Of a stretch of 12,773 bases of DNA, positions 8,561-12,773 are shown one piece after another. Source of the DNA: JBHJGU01 sp050331475 (GTDB lineage: Bacteria; Pseudomonadota; Alphaproteobacteria; Caulobacterales; Maricaulaceae). The stretch lies in the NCBI GenBank assembly GCA_050331475.1, contig JBHJGU010000048.1, positions 1-12,773 of the forward strand, given 5' to 3'. The position numbers were made by a program, and so were the translations under genes. The notes under the pieces are model-generated. The model saw only the letters and a program-made list of their open reading frames with translations. It ran no database searches and was not told the origin of the DNA. The stretch's first letter is position 1, and each line of letters starts with the position of its first letter.

Positions 8561-9109
8561 TTAAGCGGTTTCTTTTTGAGCATACGCGTTGATGACGCCG
8601 GCCAGGCCGCGGCCCGGTTCGGCGATCGTGCGCGTGAGCTGTTCGGCGGGCTTGTTGAGCACGGTGACCAGCTTGGTTGCAGGCTGATTGAACAGCCCCA
8701 ACAGCTTGGCCCGCATCTCATCAAGCGACGGCATGGTCGCCAGCGCTTTGACGCCCTCCGGATCAAGAACCGTCGGCCCCAAAATGCCGCCAACCAGAAT
8801 GAATTTCTCATTCTCTTTGGCGTAATCGACGGCGATCTTCGACGCCGCCACCGGGTCCCTCGCGAACAAAATCGCCGCCGGACCGGTAAACAGGCTCGCG
8901 CCCGCCGCCCCGTCGGTGTCCTGCAAAGCGATTTTCGCCAAACGGTTTTTCACCACTTTCAAGGTTGCGTCGACGTCGCGAAGTTTGCCGCGCAACCCCG
9001 TCATTTCCGCAACGGTCAGACCCGCATACCGAGCGACCACCACCGCGCCGGAGTCGGCGAAGATGGCTTTCAAGGTCTCCACGGCTTCGGTCTTTTGCAC
9101 CCGATCCAT
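8561..9109 (-). CDS. rplJ: 50S ribosomal protein L10
   Basis: The stalk base protein: its N-terminal domain binds 23S rRNA near L11 and its C-terminal helix holds L7/L12 dimers. In many bacteria the L10-L7/L12 complex represses its own mRNA by binding the leader. The 182-residue product starts MDRVQKTEAVETLK, has the conserved core GLTVAEMTGLRGKLRD and VKNRLAKIAL, and ends GLAGVINAYAQKETA with TAA. It is slightly longer than the usual 165-175 residues. ATG at 9107-9109 has an AGAGGAGA Shine-Dalgarno about 5 nt upstream. A 350-bp untranslated gap separates it from rplA, and rplL follows after 55 nt, consistent with a separately regulated rplJL unit. Confidence 0.97.
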   Translation of the reverse strand: MDRVQKTEAVETLKAIFADSGAVVVARYAGLTVAEMTGLRGKLRDVDATLKVVKNRLAKIALQDTDGAAGASLFTGPAAILFARDPVAASKIAVDYAKENEKFILVGGILGPTVLDPEGVKALATMPSLDEMRAKLLGLFNQPATKLVTVLNKPAEQLTRTIAEPGRGLAGVINAYAQKETA

Positions 9110-9459
9110 CGCGGTCTCCTCTTACTCGGCGCCGGGCCCATCCCAACGCCGCTTCGCCGCCACCGTAGTTGGCTGAGCCAACGTCGATTAACGGCCCCTG
9201 TCCCGGGCAAGAGGAGAACCGACTTCGCCCCCGCACGCGGCGAGGGTGCAGACGATGTCCCTTCCATTCCCGTCTGCGCAGGGTCGAACGGATTAAGCCG
9301 GCGCACCGGCCCCTGCGGTCTCGGACAGGCGGCGCGCAAGACGACCTCGCCTGACGCGCCCCTTCCCCGCACTATTCGCGGGAAACTCAATCGAGCGTCC
9401 CCTCAGAGACGCCCACCTTTAGCGCCGGAATACACTCCCCGCGCGCGGAAGGCAAAACT
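9110..9459 (-). promoter_or_regulatory. rplA-rplJ spacer; likely 5' leader of rplJL
   Basis: No gene is supported in this 350-bp stretch; the short open frames across it do not resemble any protein I know. Downstream rplJL is classically controlled by a structured leader bound by L10-L7/L12, and several inverted repeats are visible here: a 7-bp stem with a 16-nt purine-rich loop (9248-9277), GTTGGC/GCCAAC (9168-9182) and a CCCGC/GCGGG stem with one bulge near 9367-9384. A weak promoter-like pair, TTGCCT and TATTCC with a 17-bp spacer on the minus strand, lies just after the rplA stop near 9425-9453. I cannot confirm a match to the known L10 leader fold by eye. Confidence 0.45.
9248..9277 (-). 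other. Hairpin with large purine-rich loop in the rplJ leader
   Basis: Perfect 7-bp stem GCAGACG / CGTCTGC on the minus strand, closing a 16-nt loop that reads GGAATGGAAGGGACAT. The loop is rich in G and A and contains Shine-Dalgarno-like GGAA and AAGGGA. It is the most distinctive structure in the leader and a candidate protein-binding or riboregulatory element, about 140 nt upstream of the rplJ start. Confidence 0.4.
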
Positions 9460-10158
9460 TTAAACGCTCGCCACCGAGCCCGGTTCAATGCGCACCCCCG
9501 GTCCCATGGTCGAGCTGATAGCCAGCTTTTTGACATAGGCGCCTTTGGCGCCTGACGGCTTGGCCTTATTCACCGCATCCATCAGCGCGCGGATGTTTTC
9601 GCTCAGCGCTGTTTCGCTGAAGGAGGCTTTACCGACGCCCGCATGCACGATGCCGGCTTTTTCCACCCGAAACTGCACCGCGCCGCCTTTGGCGTCTTTC
9701 ACCGCTTGAGCGACATTGGGCGTCACCGTGCCCACTTTCGGGTTCGGCATCAGCCCGCGCGGGCCAAGGATTTTACCCAACCGGCCGACGAGCGGCATCA
9801 TATCGGGGCTGGCGATGCAGCGATCGAAATCCAAATTTCCCTTTTGGATCTGCTCCATCAGGTCTTCCGCGCCGACAATGTCCGCGCCCGCGGCCTGAGC
9901 CTCCTCCGCCTTCGCGCCGCGCGCGAACACCGCCACGCGAATGGTCTTGCCCGTGCCGTGAGGCAGGTTGCAGACGCCGCGCACCATTTGGTCGGCGTGG
10001 CGCGGATCGACGCCCAGATTGACCGCCAGTTCGATAGACTCATCGAATTTGGCTTTGGCGTTGGCTTTCACCAGGCTCACCGCCTCATCGAGGGCGTAAA
10101 GCTTGGTGGGCTCGACGCCCGAGCGGGCGGCTTTCATGCGTTTGCCTAAAGTCGCCAT
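9460..10158 (-). CDS. rplA: 50S ribosomal protein L1
   Basis: The mobile L1-stalk protein of the large subunit, which binds 23S rRNA and helps release deacylated tRNA. In many bacteria L1 also represses the rplKA mRNA. The product is 232 residues, the usual length. It starts MATLGKRMKAARSGVE and shows the conserved segments ESIELAVNLGVDPRHADQ (about 40-57), VRGVCNLPHGTGK and LGKILGPRGLMPNPKVGTVT (about 128-147), ending MGPGVRIEPGSVASV with TAA. ATG at 10156-10158 is only 2 nt past the rplK stop, and its GGAGG Shine-Dalgarno lies inside the last rplK codons, so translation of the two genes is probably coupled. Confidence 0.98.
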   Translation of the reverse strand: MATLGKRMKAARSGVEPTKLYALDEAVSLVKANAKAKFDESIELAVNLGVDPRHADQMVRGVCNLPHGTGKTIRVAVFARGAKAEEAQAAGADIVGAEDLMEQIQKGNLDFDRCIASPDMMPLVGRLGKILGPRGLMPNPKVGTVTPNVAQAVKDAKGGAVQFRVEKAGIVHAGVGKASFSETALSENIRALMDAVNKAKPSGAKGAYVKKLAISSTMGPGVRIEPGSVASV

Positions 10159-10160
10159 GA

Positions 10161-10592
10161 TCAGCCCTCCACGACCTGAAGGCCCATCGACCGGGCGGAG
10201 CCTTCAATGATCTTTGTCGCCGCGTCCAAGTCGTTGGCGTTGAGATCCTTCATTTTCGCTTCGGCGATTTCGCGGCACTGGGCCAACGTCACTTGGCCGG
10301 CCACATCGCGGCCCGGCTTGGAGCCGCCCGATTTCAGCTTGGCGGCGCGCTTGAGATAAAAGCTCGCCGGCGGCGTCTTGGTCTCAAAGGTGAAGGATTT
10401 GTCCTGAAAGACCGTGATGATGGTGGGCAAGTGCATGCCCTTTTCCAAATCCCCGGTCCGGGCGTTAAAGCCCTTGCAGAACTCCATAATATTCACCCCG
10501 CGCTGGCCCAAGGCCGGCCCGATCGGGGGGGACGGGTTTGCGGCGCCTGCCGGCACCTGCAATTTGATGTACCCGATAATCTTCTTCGCCAC
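10161..10592 (-). CDS. rplK: 50S ribosomal protein L11
   Basis: Binds the GTPase-associated centre of 23S rRNA at the base of the L7/L12 stalk and takes part in factor binding and the stringent response. The 143-residue product has the N-terminal domain with the proline-rich motif PSPPIGPALGQRGVNIMEFC (about 21-40) and the RNA-binding C-terminal domain (about 71-143, with TPPASFYLKRAAKLKSGGSK). Its start codon is GTG (10590-10592), supported by AGGAG a short distance upstream and by the canonical N-terminus MAKKIIGYIKLQ. It ends with TGA at 10161-10163, immediately before rplA, and is separated from nusG by 111 nt. Confidence 0.98.
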   Translation of the reverse strand: MAKKIIGYIKLQVPAGAANPSPPIGPALGQRGVNIMEFCKGFNARTGDLEKGMHLPTIITVFQDKSFTFETKTPPASFYLKRAAKLKSGGSKPGRDVAGQVTLAQCREIAEAKMKDLNANDLDAATKIIEGSARSMGLQVVEG

Positions 10593-10703
10593 TGCCCTTC
10601 TCCTCTTCGCCGTTGCGCGTGGAACGCGCGCGGGGGTGCGGTGCGGTCCGACGGGTCAGGGTGCGCCCGTCTCGCCTCCCGCGAGGGACTAAACGCGGAT
10701 CGT
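10593..10703 (-). other. nusG-rplK spacer with hairpins
   Basis: This 111-bp spacer contains no gene. It holds one arm of the inverted repeat across the nusG stop (10686-10710) and a second hairpin at 10650-10671 (GACGGG / CCCGTC, 10-nt loop). In enterobacteria rplK has its own promoter and an L1-binding translational control site near its start; I cannot recognise a convincing promoter or L1 site here by eye. Confidence 0.35.
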
Positions 10704-10710
10704 TTAGTCC
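10686..10710 (-). repeat. Perfect 10-bp inverted repeat spanning the nusG stop codon
   Basis: Arms GGACTAAACG and CGTTTAGTCC pair perfectly around a 5-nt loop ATCCG on the minus strand. The nusG TAA stop lies within the 5' arm. The stem is about half A/T, unlike the surrounding GC-rich spacer, which makes chance less likely than for the GC-only hairpins. No U-run follows, so it is not an intrinsic terminator; a 3' processing or stability element between nusG and rplK is a reasonable guess. Confidence 0.6.
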
Positions 10711-11246
10711 AATTTCTCGACTTGGCCGTACTCCAACTCCACCGGCGTCGCCCGACCAAAAATCGACACCGCCACTTTTAGCCGCGCCCGCTCCTCGTCG
10801 ACCTCTTCCACAAGACCTTCGAAGGATTGGAACGGCCCATCCATCACTTTCACTTTTTCGCCGATCTCGAAGACAATGGTGGGCTTAGGCCGCTCCACGC
10901 CTTCTTCAATCTGGCCCAGGATCGAGCGCACTTGCGCTTCGGGAACAGGGCTCGGCTTCTTGCGTTTGTCCGCGCCCAAAAAGCCTGAGACTTTCGGCGT
11001 GTTCTTGACCAGGTGATAGGCGTCATCGGTCAGCCGCATTTTCACCAGCACATAGCCGGGGAAGAATTTCCGCTCGGCGGTGACTTTGCGGCCCCGGCGC
11101 ACTTCGACCACCTCTTCGGTGGGCACCAGGATTTCCTCGAAATCGTCTTCGAGTTCTTTTTCCTTCGCCTCGCGCCGGATCGAGTCCGCTACCTTGTTCT
11201 CAAAGTTCGAATAGGCGTGAACGATATACCATTTGGGTTCGAGCAT
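10704..11246 (-). CDS. nusG: Transcription termination/antitermination factor NusG
   Basis: Binds the beta-prime clamp of elongating RNA polymerase through its N-terminal domain, while its KOW domain contacts Rho or ribosomal protein S10. The 180-residue product begins MLEPKWYIVHAYSNFENKVA, typical of NusG, followed by the NGN domain (to about residue 110, including RKFFPGYVLVKM) and a C-terminal KOW domain (about 128-178, GEKVKVMDGPFQSFEG to VELEYGQVEKLD). The ATG is 9 nt after the secE stop, and its GAGG Shine-Dalgarno overlaps that TGA, so the two genes are cotranscribed and probably coupled. It ends TAA inside a perfect inverted repeat. Confidence 0.98.
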   Translation of the reverse strand: MLEPKWYIVHAYSNFENKVADSIRREAKEKELEDDFEEILVPTEEVVEVRRGRKVTAERKFFPGYVLVKMRLTDDAYHLVKNTPKVSGFLGADKRKKPSPVPEAQVRSILGQIEEGVERPKPTIVFEIGEKVKVMDGPFQSFEGLVEEVDEERARLKVAVSIFGRATPVELEYGQVEKLD

Positions 11247-11255
11247 GATGTCGCC

Positions 11256-11477
11256 TCAGGCCCCGACCGCGAGAATGCGCGATACACCAAAATTGATCAC
11301 TAAATCGACCACAAAGAAAAACACCCCCGCCAAGGCGACCATAATGAACACCATAATGGTGGCCACAGTGGTCTCACGGCGCGAAGTCCAGGTGACCTTG
11401 CGCGCTTCTTGACGCACTTCGCGCACAAACTTCACAGGGCTTGTGCGTTTCTTCGTCTCGGCCATTTTGACTGCCAT
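11256..11477 (-). CDS. secE: Preprotein translocase subunit SecE
   Basis: Small essential subunit of the SecYEG channel in the inner membrane. The 73-residue product has the single-span form common outside enterobacteria: a short basic N-terminus, the conserved amphipathic segment FVREVRQEARKVTWTSRRET (about 17-36) and one transmembrane helix (about 37-63, TIMVFIMVALAGVFFFVVDL). Two in-frame ATGs exist, at 11475-11477 and 11463-11465; neither has a good Shine-Dalgarno, so the true N-terminus (73 or 69 residues) is uncertain. It directly precedes nusG, the usual arrangement. The family's common WPS/WPT motif reads WTS here. Confidence 0.95.
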   Translation of the reverse strand: MAVKMAETKKRTSPVKFVREVRQEARKVTWTSRRETTVATIMVFIMVALAGVFFFVVDLVINFGVSRILAVGA

Positions 11478-11512
11478 GCGCGGGGCGGACCCGGTCTTCC
11501 CTAAACGAACGA

Positions 11513-11531
11513 GCCCGCCAAGGCGGCGGGC
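11513..11531 (-). other. Hairpin in the secE leader
   Basis: Perfect 7-bp stem GCCCGCC / GGCGGGC with loop GCCTT, about 36 nt upstream of the secE ATG. It is followed by TCGTTCGTTTAGGG, with only a few U residues, so at best a weak attenuator. It is nearly the same sequence as the rpoB leader hairpin at 7969-7989. Confidence 0.35.
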
Positions 11532-11571
11532 GCGCGGTGTCTGATCATCAGCGATTTAACGCGAGCGGCGG

Positions 11572-11600
11572 TATATGTCGCAAATCCCGCGCCTTGGCAA
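11572..11600 (-). promoter_or_regulatory. Candidate promoter for the secE-nusG operon
   Basis: On the minus strand, TTGCCA (-35, 11595-11600; 5 of 6 match TTGACA) is followed after exactly 17 bp by CATATA (-10, 11572-11577). Alphaproteobacterial housekeeping promoters tolerate a weak -10 when the -35 is strong. Transcription would start near 11565, giving a leader of about 90 nt that contains the hairpin at 11513-11531. It lies between the MRJP-like fragment and secE. Confidence 0.5.
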
Positions 11601-11614
11601 GGGGTGCGCGTGCG

Positions 11615-11818
11615 TTAGCCGATCGAAACACACGCCCTCAGCCGCCCGCTAGCGCCCGGCACTAACGCGTTGAACCGGAGGATCTTAAATTCGCCTCGGG
11701 AGGCGGCCTTCCCGCCATTAAGCACGGGCGAGCGGTGCAGCTCATTGACCGTTACAGATATTTTGCCATCCGAGCCGAATGCGAACCCGTCGGGCCACAA
11801 CAGATCATCGCCGTCGCC
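11615..11818 (-). pseudogene. C-terminal remnant of an MRJP/Yellow-like (major royal jelly protein family) gene
   Basis: An open frame of about 67 codons on the minus strand reads GDGDDLLWPDGFAFGSDG, then TVNELHRSPVLNGG, then FKILRFNALVPGASGR, and ends with TAA at 11615-11617. The WPDG...TVN.LHRSP.LNGG pattern is what I recall from the C-terminal end of bacterial proteins of the major royal jelly/Yellow family, beta-propeller proteins normally over 350 residues. Here only the end remains: upstream the frame soon meets a TAG (near 11863), there is no suitable start codon, and I find no further family resemblance. I therefore call it a decayed gene fragment lying between tRNA-Trp and secE. The family assignment is from memory of the motif and needs a database search; a truncated but expressed peptide is less likely. 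Confidence 0.6.
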
Positions 11819-11949
11819 ATGGTGGTCCCTCCTCGCATGCGGTGGCTCAAAACGCGGCGCTCTCTACCGCCGAACGCCGCCATCGGGCATGGGAGGCTCG
11901 GCGTCCCGGCTGCAGGGGCGTTAGATGATCGAAGATTTTAAAGTTGCAC
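11819..11949 (-). other. Spacer between tRNA-Trp and the MRJP-like fragment; nothing recognised
   Basis: These 131 bp contain no convincing gene, terminator or promoter. A strong Shine-Dalgarno-like AGGAGGG sits 6 nt before an ATG at 11818-11820, but that ATG opens only a 22-codon frame (to TAA at 11752-11754) that is out of frame with the MRJP-like remnant. The stretch may be further decayed sequence from the same lost gene. Confidence 0.4.
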
Positions 11950-12025
11950 TGGCAGGGGCGGAGGGACTCGAACCCCCGACCCTCGGTTTTGGAGACCGAT
12001 GCTCTACCAACTGAGCTACACCCCT
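11950..12025 (-). tRNA. tRNA-Trp (anticodon CCA)
   Basis: A 76-nt cloverleaf is clear on the minus strand: 7-bp acceptor stem (AGGGGTG with CGCCCCT), D arm GCTC/GAGC, anticodon stem TCGGT/ACCGA with loop CTCCAAA giving anticodon CCA, variable loop GGGTC, and T arm with TTCGAGT. The discriminator G and the CCA end are encoded in the DNA (11950-11953). Placement between tuf and secE is typical of alphaproteobacteria. The anticodon is normal, so this is not an amber suppressor that would explain the rpoC TAG. Confidence 0.97.
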
Positions 12026-12039
12026 AGCGCAAGCCTTAT

Positions 12040-12068
12040 CCATTACGCGGATTTTCTGGCGCGCGCAA
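12040..12068 (-). promoter_or_regulatory. Weak candidate promoter for tRNA-Trp
   Basis: On the minus strand TTGCGC (12063-12068) and TAATGG (12040-12045) are separated by 17 bp, placing a start near 12033, a few bases before the tRNA 5' end at 12025. The match to consensus is poor in the -10, so the tRNA could also be transcribed from further upstream with the small membrane-protein genes. Confidence 0.3.
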
Positions 12069-12098
12069 ACCGCTTGTGTGGCGACGCTTGGGCGCGGG

Positions 12099-12323
12099 TT
12101 AGCGGTTCTGCGCCACGACATAGGCGCCGACAATGACCGCCATGAGCGCGTAATGCACCTCGCGGCTGGTCAGCGCCGCTTCCCCCACGACAAGGGCGAG
12201 GGTCACGACAACGAGGGCGAGCGCCACCAAAGCCAAGCCCCAGAAAATTCGCTTTGAGGCTAAGATGATGGCGTGGGAAAGCTCCCCATCTTGGGCTGTT
12301 GTGTCCGCAATCAGATTACTCAT
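12099..12323 (-). CDS. Hypothetical small membrane protein (74 aa)
   Basis: Not recognised. The product begins MSNLIADTTAQDGELSHAII and has a strongly hydrophobic segment at about residues 28-52 (FWGLALVALALVVVTLALVV) and a second weaker one at about 57-71 (HYALMAVIVGAYVVA), so two membrane passes are predicted. It ends AQNR with TAA. No clear Shine-Dalgarno precedes the ATG at 12321-12323. The 16-nt gap to the upstream small membrane gene suggests the two form a unit. No catalytic or binding motif is visible, and no function is proposed. Coding status rests on the hydrophobic pattern and tight spacing. Confidence 0.55.
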   Translation of the reverse strand: MSNLIADTTAQDGELSHAIILASKRIFWGLALVALALVVVTLALVVGEAALTSREVHYALMAVIVGAYVVAQNR

Positions 12324-12340
12324 ACGTACAAAATGTGCGT
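12324..12340. repeat. Imperfect palindrome filling the gap between the two small membrane genes
   Basis: ACGTACA and TGTGCGT (6 of 7 complementary positions) flank AAA, exactly covering the gap between the stop of the 66-aa gene and the ATG of the 74-aa gene. It could be an operator or an RNA hairpin that masks the second start; it may also be chance at this length. Confidence 0.3.
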
Positions 12341-12540
12341 TATTTGGGCTTTTGTCCAGTCACGCCAACAACGATCAAGCCAACGCCGGCGGTGAAAAGC
12401 GCGGTTTCCGGTCCTGGAAACGGATCGAAAACCGCATCCACGGCGCCGAGACCGATTAGTCCGAACCCTGCGACCAACGATCCGAACCGGCCGTATACGG
12501 ACAATCTGTCCCCGGAGCGATTTTTATGATCGGGTTCCAT
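12340..12540 (-). CDS. Hypothetical small membrane protein (66 aa)
   Basis: Not recognised. With the start at 12538-12540 the product is MEPDHKNRSGDRLSVYGRFG and onward, with a polar basic N-terminus and two hydrophobic stretches (about 20-40, GSLVAGFGLIGLGAVDAVF, and 47-62, ALFTAGVGLIVVGVTG), ending QKPK with TAA. A longer frame starting at 12609 exists but its first codons lie inside the tuf terminator, so I prefer the later ATG; no strong Shine-Dalgarno supports either. It is the first gene after the tuf terminator and lies 16 nt before the 74-aa gene. Glycine-rich paired helices suggest a small inner-membrane protein. Confidence 0.55.
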   Translation of the reverse strand: MEPDHKNRSGDRLSVYGRFGSLVAGFGLIGLGAVDAVFDPFPGPETALFTAGVGLIVVGVTGQKPK

Positions 12541-12566
12541 AGCGTGATTATGCCTGACACCAGACC

Positions 12567-12604
12567 AAAACAAAGCCGGCCTGAGACATAGCTCAGGCCG
12601 GCTT
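12567..12604 (-). terminator. Intrinsic terminator of tuf
   Basis: A perfect 13-bp stem (arms at 12573-12585 and 12592-12604, sequence AAGCCGGCCTGAG and its complement) with a 6-nt loop CTATGT, followed on the minus strand by TTTGTTTT. It begins 33 nt after the tuf stop. This is the clearest terminator in the window and separates tuf from the small membrane genes and tRNA-Trp. Confidence 0.93.
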
Positions 12605-12637
12605 CGCAATACTGGTCAGAGAGATAGCTCTCGCCTG

Positions 12638-12773
12638 TTACTCGACGATTTTGGCGACGACCCCGGCGCCGACCGTGCGACCGCCTTCACGGATGGCGAA
12701 GCGCAGCTTCTCCTCCATCGCGATCGGCTGGATCAGCTCCACATTCACATTCACATTGTCCCCCGGCATCACC
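12638..12773 (-). CDS. tuf: Elongation factor Tu, C-terminal end (5' part outside window)
   Basis: Only the last 44 codons plus TAA are present. They read VMPGDNVNVNVELIQPIAME and continue EKLRFAIREGGRTVGAGVVAKIVE, the hallmark end of EF-Tu domain III, which contacts aminoacyl-tRNA. EF-Tu delivers aminoacyl-tRNA to the ribosomal A site. A strong terminator follows 33 nt later. The NVNVNV stretch is encoded by three tandem AATGTG hexamers. The gene is incomplete because the window ends, not because it is damaged. Confidence 0.97.
   Translation of the reverse strand, partial: VMPGDNVNVNVELIQPIAMEEKLRFAIREGGRTVGAGVVAKIVE

Noticed and set aside
8576..9463. 295-codon plus-strand frame across rplJ and its leader
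   Set aside because: Mostly antisense to rplJ, then through the noncoding leader; composition is not protein-like.
11670..11941. Plus-strand frames in the tRNA-Trp to secE spacer
   Set aside because: They are antisense to the better supported MRJP-like remnant and show no recognisable features.
12541..12609. Longer start for the 66-aa membrane protein inside the tuf terminator
   Set aside because: The start codon would be buried in a 13-bp terminator stem, and the added residues are not protein-like.
1..12773. Mobile elements, CRISPR arrays, phage or defence genes
   Set aside because: No transposase, integrase, regular spaced repeats, terminal inverted repeats or defence domains are visible; apart from the two small genes and the remnant, everything is core genome.

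Overview
This window is the conserved transcription/translation core locus of a high-GC bacterium, almost certainly an alphaproteobacterium. The order tuf – tRNA-Trp – secE – nusG – rplK – rplA – rplJ – rplL – rpoB – rpoC, and the RpoB, RpoC, NusG and ribosomal protein sequences, are typical of that class. I cannot assign an order or genus. All genes lie on the minus strand, so they read from right to left.

Layout in transcription order. At the right edge is the 3' end of tuf (EF-Tu, last 44 codons), closed by a strong intrinsic terminator (12567-12604). Two small predicted membrane proteins of unknown function follow (66 and 74 aa), then tRNA-Trp(CCA) at 11950-12025 with an encoded CCA end. 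The 472-bp tRNA-secE spacer holds the C-terminal remnant of a gene resembling the bacterial major royal jelly protein (MRJP)/Yellow family, a plausible promoter (-35/-10 at 11600-11572) and a small hairpin. Next come secE-nusG, rplK-rplA (2-nt spacer, SD inside rplK), a 350-bp leader, rplJ-rplL, a 200-bp hairpin-rich spacer, rpoB (1357 aa, wild-type-looking rifampicin pocket), a 102-bp spacer, and rpoC, which runs off the left edge after 1244 codons.

The genes work together as one core module: SecE is part of the protein-export channel, NusG couples RNA polymerase to its partners, L11/L1/L10/L7-L12 build the two flexible ribosomal stalks, and beta and beta-prime form the RNA polymerase catalytic core. 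Spacer hairpins at the nusG stop, in the rplJ leader and between rplL and rpoB are candidate post-transcriptional control points, as expected for operons whose stalk proteins and polymerase subunits are made at different levels.

The one real anomaly is in rpoC. Codon 70, which encodes a nearly invariant glutamate just before the first zinc-ribbon cysteine, is TAG. The frame is otherwise open from the ATG to the window edge, and the downstream protein is fully conserved. A single G-to-T change from GAG explains it. An 8-bp hairpin starts at the last base of this TAG. TAG is used as a normal stop by rplL nearby, so general recoding is unlikely. A sequencing or assembly error or a recent mutation is the most economical reading; programmed readthrough is the interesting alternative. 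I see no mobile element, CRISPR array or clearly new multi-gene system.
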